Assembly: GCA_033063855.1 (NCBI GenBank)
Contig: CP093829.1
Coordinates: forward strand, 16,647,537 to 16,711,536
Reading direction: 5' to 3'
Length of the DNA stretch: 64,000 nt
DNA from: Smittia aterrima
Taxonomy: Eukaryota; Arthropoda; Insecta; Diptera; Chironomidae
The notes under the pieces are model-generated. The model was given only the letters and a program-made list of their open reading frames with translations. It was not told the origin of the DNA and did no database searches. Both the position numbers and the translations under genes were made by a program. This document shows, in pieces, positions 48,025 to 60,262 of the stretch. How positions within the stretch are numbered: position 1 is the stretch's first letter; each line of letters opens with the position of its first letter.

Positions 48025-50417
48025 TTTCACTCTAACCTCGTTTCCAAACTCACAATAGCACTTCGATTGAATTTGTATGGCTTGATTCGATGAGAAAATA
48101 TTGTTTCAAGCACAATCTATAGCGCGAAAATGAAAATGAACACAAGAAAAAATAAAACTTTCAGTAAAAGCTAAAGCGAAAATCAGCCGTTTTGTATGAC
48201 GGTCGAAGCGATTCTGAATAAAATTTTGTTCTCAATGTTTACGATAGAAAGAGAGAGACGATGAGAGTTTTGAGAGCGCGACGAGAGTTGAATATATTTC
48301 TTTAATAAATTAGTTTATTTCTAGGTATTTTATGTATTTTTCCAATTGAATAAAACTGTCGATAAGCTTATCAATAATGTCAAAGGCTTTTCTAGCTTCT
48401 AGCCGAAGCCTAAATCGTTGATTTCATTGAAACAAGTACATGACATATCAAAACAAAATTTCTCTCGTTAAACATTTTCTCTCATCGCTTTGTTGTAAAT
48501 ATTCTTTGAAATATCTGAAATTATTTCTTCGTTCCACGTCGCTTTACTATTTGTTCGTCGAATGAAGTTGCCACAAAAAATATAAGACGACTTGATGTTT
48601 GAACAACTTTGTTATTTGAAATGGAAACTACAATGCCAAACGTTTATTTTGTTTTAGGCTGAGATGGAAGCTAAGTAAGTTTCTATTTCTAGCTCTCGAC
48701 AAAGCATCTTTTGTAAAATTAATAATTTTGTTAGAGCGATTTGTACCGAGTTAACGTAATTTCTTTGCGTGAAGTAGGTAGAGACTTAGATAGAGGGGAA
48801 ACAAAGCCGGTCTTTGCAATAAAAAAAATATATTCGTTTCTAATGATTTCCGATTCTAAAGACTTTGTCGTGCTTGCTACTCGGTTAATGACAAAATAAT
48901 CGCAAACTAATGAAATTTTTAGTTCAAAACTCGACTGCGCTATGCTAATTAGCAAATGTCATTCAGCGAGTCGATAAAATTATTTACCTGACACGTTGAA
49001 CGATCGAATTGAATTCCAACTGATCACACAAAAGTCTGATATATTCGAAAATAATTATCAAATCGAAGCGTAACGCGAGTAAGTAATTTAACGCTGCTGA
49101 TACACAAGCTTCCAGTTTGCTTTTCAATGGGAACGACACTGCTAACAAAAAATATATTCCGACTCGAATGTGAAATGAGAATAAAGAATCGAGAGTCTAA
49201 ATGTATTTTCTCGCACACGCTGATGTTGTGGCTCGTTATACATTTTAAATATTTCTTTGCGGTGAAGACTTCTTCGCACGAGTTCCGAAGATATTTTATG
49301 ATCATCCTTTCTCTTTATTTCTCTTTTCGCTCCTCCACAAAGTCGTCTTAAAAATATCGTGGGGATGAAAATGTTTCAAACAAACATCCTGCATCGAGAT
49401 CGTCTAACTCGTTTTACCAACAAAAAATTACAGAGCCATGTGAGTCACATATCAGGAGAAACAATAGAGCAACATTATTCTTTTCGTGTGGAATTAATTT
49501 CATTTTAGCCTTTACGTATTTTGGTCGATCATCTTAGAAAAGATTCCGTAAATTTGAATAAACGCAATGTTTTCAATGTTAAACATAGACAGAGACAAGA
49601 TATAATAATCGCCAGGTGTGCGACTTGCCGAATCCCCCATCAGTAATTTGTATCAGGTTTATTCACACACATCGTACAAGCCCTGGCCGTAAAAACATTT
49701 ACGAATAATACAAAATTTTAATATTTTTCCATCGCTCGTTCAAACAGAAACCCATTGTGTGTATCGTTCATAATATAATGAATGTTGATTTTTCAAATTA
49801 TTCCTCAAATATTTATGAGACTTCGGAGCGGAGCTGTAGAAGAAGATAAGAGAAACTGTTCACAAACATGAAGCCTCTCTCTCGCAAGAAGACTCGACAT
49901 GAAGCAGAAACACGATAAGCAACTTTCGAGGGAAATTCAAAGCATATAAAATGAAAACGTATATTTCTGCTTGAAATAATTATGGTCTAACTGCTTTGTC
50001 GTCGATGTATTTGTGAATATCTCGAATGAATGTGCCATAATGTTCTGCGGGCTTAAAAAGGGGGAAACGATAATTCCAGAGTGTTTTTTTTGTTTGCTCG
50101 ACTCTTCATACATTAAAGATCTATGAAACATTTTTCCACTTTCTGATTCATCTCATGTATAATCGCGCAGCTTAACAACAGCCAAGAGAGAACGAGAAAA
50201 AAACAGAAGAGTCGAGAAAAGAAGAATAAATTGTTCTTCATAGTTTCTTGAATATTCAGACTTTACTCGCTTGCTTTGTCTGCTGCGATACGCGAAGAGA
50301 GAAAACAAAGCTGAAATATCTCATGCGATACGTGATTAAACTTAAAGACAGTGATCTTTATTTTCCTAATCTTTACAATTTAAACTCGTTTTTTGTTAGC
50401 ATTAAAATTCAACCTCT
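48025..50417. other. Intergenic DNA, no gene seen
   Basis: About 2.4 kb between the CRYL1 stop and the MADF-BESS start. It should hold the MADF-BESS promoter and CRYL1 3' UTR. It contains a 12-base palindrome GATAAGCTTATC near 48361. No coding features. Confidence 0.55.
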
Positions 50418-51983
50418 TCATTCATTCAATTTCTTCTTCATTTGGCTGAGCTGAGTAAGACAAGAATCTCTCCACGCACGACGCTTTTCTAAATCCTCGA
50501 GTGGACACATTTCTTCCAATTGTTGAGCGATAGTGTCAACCAATGGTCCTCCCCACTTCGGTGGTGCGCCCATCAAATCTGTGACTCCGTTGATGGTGTT
50601 CTGATACCTGGAATCAACTTTTTTCGGTCAAAATTTAAAAGAGCAAAATTGTAAAATATTACCGATCACAATAAGAGCGGAATCCTTAGAAATTTAAAGG
50701 AAAAATAAATCAATAAGATTAGTTTTAAGGATTCAAAAGAATTCCCTTTACCTTCCGCATTCAAATGCGTTGTTTCCATCGGGCCTAAGAAAGCATAGCG
50801 CATTCCCAATCCATCTAGATAAATAAAGCTGATAAATTAAGTTTATTTAACATGAACCTAAATTACCAGACATAACCGAGTCAATGTCCTTGACTGAAAG
50901 AATTCCCTCAGATATTAAACGCCAGCTCTCACCGAGAATCGCATATTGAATTCGATTTAATGCAAATCCTTCGATTTCACGCGACAATGTGACAGGCTTT
51001 TGGCCAACTTCAGACATTCTTTGAGAAAGAAAGATTCATCATAAAATGAAAGTCGACAAATAAACCGTTAAACTCACAACTGACGTGTCGTAGCAACTGC
51101 TTCTGGTTTGGTCCATTGTGATGGAACAATTTCAACCAAAGGCACGTAGTACGGTGGATTAACTGGATGCGAGACGAGCACTTGAGCGCGATGTTTCAAG
51201 TTTTCAGAGAAAAGCGATGGCATGAAGGTTGAAGTGGAAGATGATAAGATAATGTTATCGTCGACAATAGCGTCCAACTGCTGATACAATTTATTCTTCA
51301 TCTCCAAGTTTTCTGGGACACATTCCTGCAAGAAGAAAGCTCCGTTCACCGCCTGCTTGATGTCAGTGCAGCCTTTAATGAAATTATTATTGTAAATAGA
51401 AAATATCAATTGAAGTAAATTACCGGAAATGCAACTGAATTGCTCGTCGGCAGTTAAAGTTCCACGAAGTAAGCCTCTTTCTTCCAAAGTCTTCAGTTGA
51501 GCCTTTGCTTGCTTCAAAGCATTTTCGACTTGCGAGGCTACGATATCATAAATTGATACTTTATACCCGACAGATGCAAAAATCATTGCCCAGGATTGCC
51601 CGATTAATCCGCTACATAATAAAAGTCAAACATTTAAATATTTATTTTGAATCAACAGATGGTATGAGACATATTTGAGAATTTGAGTTGCGCAAGTGCT
51701 TGTGCTCTGCTCTCACTTTCTCTCTTGCTGATAATGTTTTCGTTCAATCCAGTTAAAACAAACTTAAATATTTTTTGTGTGATCAGAGTATCAGAGTCTG
51801 ATACTAAAATATGATAATGGAGCTTCACTAATCAAAGTAGTTCGTAAACACTTCAGCGCTTGTGCAACTCTTATCACAATAAATTACGAGACAACTTTGT
51901 GTTTTATTCTGATATTTGCTTTTATATTTGCGGAGTAGTTCTTACCTTCCAATGATAACAATCTTTTGATTCTTCGATGCCAT
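50418..51983 (-). CDS. CRYL1: Lambda-crystallin homologue / L-gulonate 3-dehydrogenase (CRYL1)
   Basis: NAD-dependent enzyme of the 3-hydroxyacyl-CoA dehydrogenase family that oxidises L-gulonate to 3-keto-L-gulonate in the uronate cycle, cytosolic. Seven exons: 51983-51946, 51611-51424, 51372-51078, 51018-50867, 50814-50752, 50684-50663, 50607-50418; all phases agree and give 315 residues (human 319). The Rossmann motif GSGLIG is split by the first intron. The catalytic HPVNPPYYVPLVEIVP motif, SSSTSTFMPSLF and the C-terminal LNRIQYAILGESWRLI and DGLGMRYAFLGP segments are all present. Exon 6 is only 22 bases. The first intron, 334 bases, is the longest. Confidence 0.94.
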
Positions 51984-52458
51984 TGCACAACCTTTTCACT
52001 CTAGTTCCAACTCAAAATCTGGCTAAACGAGTAAATCTTCTGAAATTTCTTTTCACCGCAATCTTGTTTGCTTTCTCTGATTTTGCAACAACAATCTAAG
52101 TTGAATGTTTGCCCGGCGAGATTCGATTTAAAACTGAGCCGCGATAAAGTAAGCTTCACATTTTAAAGCATCTGATTGTTGAGTGTGAATGAAAATTTGT
52201 TTGTATTGATCATAATTCTTCGCTTTTCAAAAGGAAATCAAAAGATAGTGCTGATAAAGTTTTGACCTCAAGTATAGGAGCGTTTCTAATTGGAACTTAA
52301 TTAGTTAACGGTTCACTGAAAAAAAATGACGTCGGTGTTCTATAAGAAAGATTATAGAACGCTTTGCTAATTTTCGTTTTACAATTTATTCAAATGTAAA
52401 ATCATTTCTCGCACAATCGATTGATGGTGTCGTGATCTGCGTTTCCCCCCTTATCAAC
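51984..52458. other. Spacer between eS17 and CRYL1
   Basis: 475 bases with the eS17 3' UTR and CRYL1 promoter. No gene seen. Confidence 0.55.
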
Positions 52459-52987
52459 TTAGTTTCGGCGGCTGAAGTTTTGGGTTGGTGGTTGAGTGAG
52501 CTGGAGACCGTTGATGTTGTGGAATTCAAGCATCTTCAACATCTCCTTGGTTTCTGGATCAACCTCAATGATGTCTTGCTCCAAGGCGGAGACGTCTGGG
52601 ACGTAGTTGTCACGACGTTCACGTTCTTCTTCTTGCAACTTGATGGAGATTCCACGGACCTGAGAGTGACGCAAGCGTTTCATCAAATGCGTAACAAAAC
52701 TGCGAATGAGACAACAAATTATTCTTTCATCTGAGTATACGAGCGAACCCAATTTAATGGGATTCAAGCTCACCCAGCAATCTTGTTTCTCAACGGTTTT
52801 GTTGGGATGATTGCGACTTCCTCAACGATGCGCTTGTTGGTATGGAAATCCAAAGTCAAGCGAGTGTAGTATTTCTCGATGATGACCTTTGAGGCCTTCT
52901 TCACTGTCTTGGTTCTGACACGACCCTACAAAAAAATTTCGAAATTAGTTTATGCTCACTCATTTCACAAATCTTGTAACTCACCAT
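52459..52987 (-). CDS. RpS17: 40S ribosomal protein S17 (eS17)
   Basis: Small-subunit ribosomal protein of 131 residues. Exons 52987-52985, 52925-52774 and 52699-52459. The first coding exon is just the ATG, followed at once by GTGAGT; the second opens GRVRTKTVKKASKVIIEKYY. Further motifs: DFHTNKRIVEEVAIIPTKPLRNKIAG, FVTHLMKRLRHSQVRGISIK, EEERERRDNYVP and EVDPETKEMLKML, all typical of eS17. A further acceptor-like TTTTAG stands just upstream of the leader, so another 5' UTR intron is possible. I looked for snoRNA boxes in the 74-base second intron and saw none. Confidence 0.97.
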
Positions 52988-53550
52988 TTTTCAATGTATT
53001 CGTTTGTCCTAAAATGAGAAAATGAGCGATTAGTAAAGATTGTGGGTGGATCTTTTGACATCCAACATGTTAAGTTAACCTCAAAAAGTAATTTCATTGA
53101 AAACTTTAAATATAATTAATTTAAAAGAATTTAAAGCTGTTCCATATTAGAAGGAGAATTGTGAATGATCTCAAGTATTCAAACTTATGAAAAGTTTCTG
53201 CGCAATTGCTTGAATTAATCTTTTATTTGATCGCGATTTCAAAGTTTTTTTACAATCATATTTTTGATTAAATACTTTGTTTTTAGATGATATTCCATGC
53301 GCAATCAATTAACCTTATAACATTCTATAGTTTTCAATGAAATAACTGGCGCTTAGAGGTTTATTTATCACTTAAAATAATTATTTAAGAAAAACGAACC
53401 TCACGACTGAAATGAGTAAAAGAAAAGAACGAGAAATTGTCTTCTCGGTGAACTTTTTAGTTTGTCCCCTCGACTTCCCAATTCAAATTTAACGAAAGTT
53501 TTTTTTATTAGAAGGTATTTATTTTTTACGAAATTCAACAGAAAAAAAAA
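52988..53550. other. Spacer between SMC5 and eS17
   Basis: 563 bases containing the eS17 promoter/leader and SMC5 3' UTR. No other feature recognised. Confidence 0.55.
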
Positions 53551-56500
53551 TCACTCGTCCTCTTGGTCCATATCGTTGATTGAAAGGAAAATGAAAGGAT
53601 CTTCGATATGAGCTCCATTATGAACAACGTGAATTTCCATGAAGTCATTGTAAGGCAAATCGCTCAAGAGTTTTGGAGTTACGAAGAAATATTGGCTTTG
53701 GTTTGGTTGACAAGTGATGTCGACGAGCATTTGGAAGATTTTTCGCTCGTTATTAGGATCCATGCCTTGATTAATTTCATCGACACAACGGAAAGGAACG
53801 CTTGTGATATGTTGAAGACTTAGCGTATAAACTGCAATTGCAACTGCTCGCTCTCCTCCTGATTGAACGTGACGACTGAGAGCTTGAAGTTTCTCGCTAT
53901 CTCGATACTGAACGCGTATAGCTATTCCGTAGTCTGAGTAATCTCGCTGTTTAAATTAAAAATCAATAACGATGCTGTCAATCACAAATGTTAAATGAAA
54001 CTTACTTCTTCCTTTCTAACTAGCTCAACTTCACCAACAAATCCCATCATATCAAAGAACTTTGAAAAATTCTCATTGATGACGCCGACAACTTCGGTGA
54101 TTGCAGGATACCAGATGTGATGAAGCTCACCCAACTCCTTTTCCATCTTCTCAAGGCGATAATTTTCGTTCTGCAACTGTTTCTCCAAGTCTTTGATTGA
54201 TGTTCCAAGTGCTTCATATTCTTCGATAATTTTAGGATCAATTCCAAGAATGCAGTCAATGCGGCCTTCCAATTCACCCGCTGAATTAACAAGTTCTTCA
54301 ATGTCATTTGACAATTTCTCGAACTCTTTCTTATATTTGAACTTTGAATTATCAGGAGAGACTCCATCTGTGAGCTTGAGAGCTTCCTTTTCGATTGTTT
54401 TAATTCGTTCAAGCATTCCTTTTAGACGGTCTTTAACCATTTCACGAACATTCATGGTATTACGGATTTCGTTATCAAGTTTTCGAATTTCCTCCTCCAC
54501 ATTTCCTGTTCCTGCGTCGAAGTTTTGCAGTTTTTTCTTAGCCAAAACTTGTGCAACATATTGAGTTTCATATTGAGCAAGATAGTCGCAGCGTTTCTCA
54601 TTAATTTTGTCAAGATTCTTAATCAAAGCGTTAACTGAAGTCTTGAATTTATTTCGCTCATCATCGACGTCAATTTTACGATTAACCAAAGCCTCATATT
54701 CTGCTTCTTTCTTCTGCAATTTGGCAGCACAGATTTTAATTTGTTGAATGATTTTTTGCAGTGCACCCTTCTCTTCTCGGACTTGAGCAAGCAGCTCTTC
54801 ATTTTGCTTAAGTTGAGTTTCAATGGCCACACGTTTAGCTCTAGCTTTAGCTGCATCACCATTCCATTTATTCAAGTATTGCTCTTCACGTTCCTTTTTA
54901 CGAGTATCAACACCAACATTAAGAATGTTTCTATCATTAATAGGAACTGAAGACATCGATTTAGATTGTGAGTATCGCGAGATGGAAACTGTATAACGAT
55001 GATTCGTTGAAAAGTACATACGGAATTCATTTGGAATCTGTGAAGCATTCTTGAAAGTGTTGTCATCTCCTACCACAACATTGTGAATGAAGTAAAGTCG
55101 GCATAAGTAATTCATAATCGGAGCTGGCCCTTGAAACATGTCAATTAAGTATGAGTATAGACCGAGATGCTGTGGATAATCAGTAACCGGCCGCGACGGT
55201 CTATATTTGATCTCATCTGTATCTTCTGAATAAGCGACGTTCACTCTTAGATTCATATCATTTCGAAGCTTAATGATTAACTGCCTCATGTCTTCTTTGT
55301 CTGTGCAAATGAAGCATGTCAAATCTTTAATCGCGACAGTGTTTTCGATGTACTTGGCGTTTTCTTTTTGATTGACTGTAATTTCAACCATTACGGGATT
55401 GAAGATTCGACCACGAAATTGATCGCGGTTGTTCTCAAGCCATTTGAATGCTTTGTAAGTGTCCTCAAAGTTATTTCGCAAGACATCAATTTGCTGCTTC
55501 TGATTATCGGAGAACGTTGCAATTTTTCGTTCACAGTTGCGAATGGATGGAATGATTTGTTCGTCAAGAGATTTTGTGACTAAGTTTCGTTGATTCATGA
55601 GTTTTTCCTGATGAGATTTAATTTGATTGGTTTTCTCGTCAAGTTGTTTAATTTTTTCGATAGTGTTTTCGTCGATGGCACTTTTAGACTCCTCAAGCTC
55701 ACTTCTTTCGAGATTAACTAAAACCTTCATTTCTTCAACTTGTTTCTTATGATCCTGAACAGATTGAATCACATTCTTCAACTTTCGCTTAGCTCCATTT
55801 ATGTCTTCTTCAATTTTATCTGAGGCATCATTCAGTTTTTCCATTTCACTTGTTGTTGCGCTGAGAGTTGTTCCAGCTTTTGAAATTGCATTCTTCAGTT
55901 CAGTTTTGTGCTCAATTGTTTTCGCAACTGATGCTTTCAACGGCACTAGGAGTGCGTTTCTATCCTTGATCTTGTCTGTAAGTGTCTTCAAGTCAGCTTC
56001 AATTTCAGGCAACTTTGCCTTCTCTTTGCTACATTCAAGCCAAGCTTTCTTTCTCATCAACATATCCAACTTTGAAATGAGCTCATTTTTGAGTCTGTTA
56101 CTCTCGATTGTTGTTTGTAGAATCTTCATTCGATTACTGTTGTCATGAAGACGAGTGTGAATGTCTCCTTTAACTTCATTGTTTGATTTCTGATTCTTTC
56201 GAATTTCAAGAAGTTTTTCAAAGGCAGTTGTGATCTCAGGAGAGCAAACACTGATTTGCGTATTGTGCAAAAGCTGCTGGCCATTCATCTTTGTGAAATC
56301 TTGAACCCGATCCTGAGGCAGAAACATGCATAAGTTGTCAACTTGAATGTTCAGCTGCTTGATGTTCTTCAGATATTCCTTTCGCGAGACGACAGTTTTG
56401 TTAATCTTATAAACTTCCTTTGAGTTCTTATCAAACGCACGATAAAAAGTAACGATGTCCTCGTGAATGGTTGAGACGATCTCAATTTCTATTTTTGCTT

Positions 56501-56907
56501 TCATCTTACCATTCTTCACGTAATCAGAAACCTAAAATTATTCAACAAAATGCTTTTAACATTCAATGAAATTAAAAGAAACTCACGTCTTTGCTTCTTG
56601 AGAGTAATGCCGGCTCTCCACCACATCCCAGAATGATTGCAGCAACGATCGAAGACTTTCCAGTGCCATTAGGACCTGTGATGATATTCAAGTGATCGCC
56701 AGGAATAAATTTAAGCTCATCGTAAGTCCTGTTTGTGATTAAGAAAACAATATTGTGAAATTCAGTGAATTTTTGCCGCCTTTTCTCAATTTCATCATTT
56801 TTCGTAAGAAATATAAAATTAATTCAGTAAACTTTAACTTACAAGAAGTCACGAAGTGCAAGAGATTTGATTTTACCAATTACAGTCTTATTCACAGAGT
56901 TATCCAT
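53551..56907 (-). CDS. SMC5: Structural maintenance of chromosomes protein 5 (SMC5)
   Basis: ATPase subunit of the SMC5/6 complex, which acts in homologous recombination, replication-fork repair and silencing of foreign DNA circles. Exons 56907-56843, 56728-56587, 56531-54006, 53946-53551; phases fit and give 1,042 residues. Walker A GPNGTGKSS near residue 36; the SMC5 marker FLPQDRVQDFTKMN follows; two long coiled coils flank a hinge at about residues 420-600 (around VEITVNQKENAKYIENTV to the RYSQSKSMSS region); the C-terminal head has signature SRHVQSGGERAVAIAVY and Walker B CVDEINQGMDP. The start context is a single ATG close to the divergent SANBR gene. Slightly shorter than human (1,101), mostly by a short N-terminus. 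Confidence 0.96.
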
Positions 56908-57232
56908 CTTGTATTTCCATTAATTAAGATTCTGAGGTTTGTAATTTAAATTTCAAACAAACAATTTTTTTCTGAGGAGACAGAATAATTCAAAATTTAC
57001 TTTAACGTCTCATCACTCACTTAATTTAATTAAATTTATTGTTCTCAATTCAATGTTTCCGACACCGAATAGGATGTCTTAAAATTTTCGGTTCGTCATT
57101 TTCGAATAATTCCTTTACATTTATTTCCTTAGAAACTCCATAGCAACCCGAAGTTGTTGATGATTTTTCGTTTCGTCTTCAAAATCACAAGTTTTAAATT
57201 TCTTCCTTTTTTATTAAATTTAAAGTGATAAA
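56908..57232. promoter_or_regulatory. Divergent promoter region, SMC5 / SANBR homologue
   Basis: 325 bases between the start codons of two head-to-head genes; both promoters must lie here or overlap. AT-rich, no TATA box at a convincing place. Confidence 0.5.
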
Positions 57233-59930
57233 ATGTCTTTGATTAGAGAAGAAAGTATTGATAAGAATGTTGGAATCATTTCCATGCAAGATTTTCTTCA
57301 TTTCTTAAAGGTGAGATCTTTAGAATTTAAGCTTTTGAGAAGGAAAATAAACCGTATCGAATTAAACTTTTTCAGATCAGTTCGCGTGTCAATGACTCGC
57401 TTGAAAAAAACGCAAAGCTCGACGGACAGTAAATAAAATATTTTTCTTTGTTTTGATTTTAACTTACAGCAGTTTTCAATTTGAAGAATCAATTATCCAC
57501 CAATGAAATTATGCAAACATTAAAAAACATTAAAAAATATTCAAATTCCCGGAAAATATCAGAAAAAAAATGTTTTTCAAATGTTTTGAGAAAAATCCCG
57601 AAAACATTCTCGTAAACTTTTATTTCTAAGAATTTAAAATGAATTATATTTTTTCGTTTTCTCCGTTCAAGATTCAATTATGATCAACTGTCTAAGAATG
57701 AGCTCGTGAACAACTTAATGAAGAAATATAAAACTTTAGCAGACACGCCAAGCACGAGCGCAAAGCCAGAAGAAATTATTAAGGAAGACGAAACGAGCAA
57801 GAAGAAAAAACGAATGGGCAAGAACGTTAATAAGAATGTTTCTCTCCGATCGAAAGTGAATGAAAGTTGCGATACAATTTTGTATCCAAGCTTAAATCCA
57901 TGCTTGACTGAGAAGCTTGACGAGATTTTGAATCAGGGAATTCTGGACTCGTTTCTTCCTTTTATATGCCCAACGCAACCTGTTCAGCCTAAAGTTCCTA
58001 CGCCTTCAGCATGCCAGCCCGTCATTGCTTCAGTGGCAAATCCTACCAGCGCAAACTTAATTAGAACAAAACAAATGATAGTTAATCAAAAGTCAGCAGT
58101 ATCGATCGATAGGAAAATGAGTTCAACTGAGTTGGGAAGTGGAATCATCTTCAGTCAACGTTCCTTGCGAAAGAAGTCTCCGATAATCTTGGATCATTCA
58201 AAGTCAACCACTGAGCCAGAGTTAACTATCCACGTCTGTGATGAAGTCAAAGGAGTTTCAAGAGACTTCACGTGTCCTCAGAAGCTTCTTGTTTCAAAGA
58301 TGGGATACTTCGCTGACATCACGAGTGGTCAGAAGCTTGAAGACATGGACATTTCAGTTCATTGTGATCTTGAAATTTTCGATTGGCTCATAAAGTGGGT
58401 CAAGAAGGAAATGATGACATCTTCCGAAAACTATCCAAAGCTGAGCTATTTGAATGTCATTCCAATTCTGGTTTCTGCAAGCTTTCTTCAAATGGAGCCA
58501 TTGCTTTGCGATTGTCTTTCTTATTGCCATGCGCACTTATCAGAAATCGTTAAAGTTTCACCAAATCTCGGATGCTTAAACGATAATATCATCTCTCGAC
58601 TTGCTTCGATGTTCACGAATCTCGAGCTGGAGACAGTGAAGGATAAGAAGGATCGTATTCAGCCGAGACTCTTCTGCAAAATGATTCAAAGTTTGTGTGA
58701 AGTCGAAGCACAGTCGATACGTGGACATTTTGCAACTCTCGCGGGACTTTTCCGATGCTTGAAATGTGGAAAATATCTCACTCAATCAGTCTCAACTTAC
58801 GTTCACTGCATTCCACAAAATATGAAGTTGAATCGTTGGGGTCAAATTGTCAGTACACACAATCGAGATCCAAACTGGAGTCTGTCGAACTTTGTTTCAA
58901 ATTTGCACAAGGATTTACGTTCTTGGCGAAAGGTCTATTGGCGTTTGTGGGCTACTTGTCATTTCCTTTATTGCTCCATTTGTGAAACTCATTTTCCAGC
59001 TTCTCAAATGCTTTGGTGTATGTTTCATCCAGACACTGCCCAATATCTGGGACCTTCAGAATCTTCTGGGAAGATTGGTCGATTTCCTTGTTGTGGTCTT
59101 CAACTTGCTTATCGATATGAAAATATCACTGGACCAGCGAGCGGTTGTCAGTTTCGCGACCACTGTGTTGTCGCCGAAAACGATCGAGACAGAGCGATCC
59201 TTAACTTAGTCACGCAAATATCAGAAAACAATTTGATGATGTTTGAGTCGCCGCCAGTTGCTAAACTAACAAGCTCGAGTTCGTCGACTGAGCCTTGGTG
59301 GAGTGGAATGTCAATTCTTTCGAATCGAGCGAGACAAGGAATTCTTCCTGTTCTACATTTTGAAGATCTTCGTTTTAATCCTAGAAAATATCGTCAACAT
59401 TCAATCGCTGATTCATCAAGCGATGAAACTACATCAAGTGACTTCAATTTGCAAACTTTGAGACAAACATCGAGTAGCACAAGTAGCAGCGACGGAGAAG
59501 AATCCGAATGTTGTCCAACAAGAAATCCTTTGAACGGACACAAGCGACGAGTTAAAACTGGATTCAGAAGCTGGTCGAAGAATTTATCAGCACGAAGCAA
59601 TCAAGATAATCAAAGAGATTTTGAGGAGAAGGTAATTTAATTAACAAAAAATTTGCAGTGAGTATGAGTTTTTAAATATTTTTTTTTCTCTTTTACTCTT
59701 TATTTGAATGCAGGCGATGAAGCAGGTACTTTTTGATTCATTTGAAAATTCAAGTGACCGATTTTGTCTTTTAGATAATGTCAATTGTTTCAAAGAAAAC
59801 AGGAATATCTGATCATAATCAAGTTCAGCAAAGTTATCAGCAAGGAGGCACATACATTAAGCTTGAAAACGAATGGCGTGAAACGATCAAACTACGAAGC
59901 ATGAACGCAAAAATCGTTAGACCAAAGTAG
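57233..59930 (+). CDS. SANT and BTB domain regulator homologue (SANBR/KIAA1841)
   Basis: Exons 57233-57310, 57376-57428, 57672-59631, 59714-59725 and 59775-59930, giving 752 residues. The conserved core is clear: ELTIHVCDEVKGVSRDFTC, KLLVSKMGYFAD, VHCDLEIFDWLIKWVKKE (BTB domain, about residues 225-330), then KDRIQPRLFCKMIQSL, cysteine-rich CLKCGKYL, the SWRKVYWRLWATCHFLYCSIC block and CCGLQLAYRY with GCQFRDH. The vertebrate protein dampens antibody class-switch recombination; insects lack that process, so the fly role is unknown. The C-terminus carries a serine-rich acidic tract, then RDFEEK-AMKQ-IMSIVSKKTG read through a 12-base microexon, and GGTYIKLENEWRETIKLRSM. The splice into the third exon is the least certain junction. 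Confidence 0.9.
59714..59725 (+). other. 12-base microexon of the SANBR homologue
   Basis: Four codons (AMKQ) between a TTGAATGCAG acceptor and a GTACTT donor, phase 0 on both sides. Without it the frame is still kept, so it may be optional, but with it the helix around RDFEEKAMKQIMS aligns with the vertebrate protein. Confidence 0.65.
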
Positions 59931-60262
59931 CAGCATGAGATGTCTGTTAGAAGATTAGAGAATTAGAACGTAGCACTATTTTAAAATTACTGAAGTCTTT
60001 ATTTCATAACGAAATTGGGAACAATGTACTTCGGATATTTAGAAATAATAAAAATAATTGGTTACGGGGAAAAGAAAAATGAACAAAATAAAATTATTGA
60101 TTGAACCCGAAATTAAATTTTGTTTAAACAAAAGAGGAAATTTAAAGTATTGTCTACCGGAGTACGCCAAGTTTCATTGACTTGTCCTAAGTCCGCGCGA
60201 TAACATAAATCAAGATTGAAGAAGAAAAAATAAATTTAACGATGATGATCGAAAGACTGAGA
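59931..60262. other. Convergent 3' UTR region, SANBR / UBE2K
   Basis: 332 bases between convergent stop codons. A plus-strand AATAAA at 60047-60052 can end the SANBR transcript, and a minus-strand AATAAA (plus TTTATT, 59998-60003) can end UBE2K, so the two 3' UTRs probably overlap. Confidence 0.6.

Noticed and set aside
52700..52773. Possible snoRNA in eS17 intron 2
   Set aside because: No C/D box pair or H/ACA structure seen in the 74 bases.
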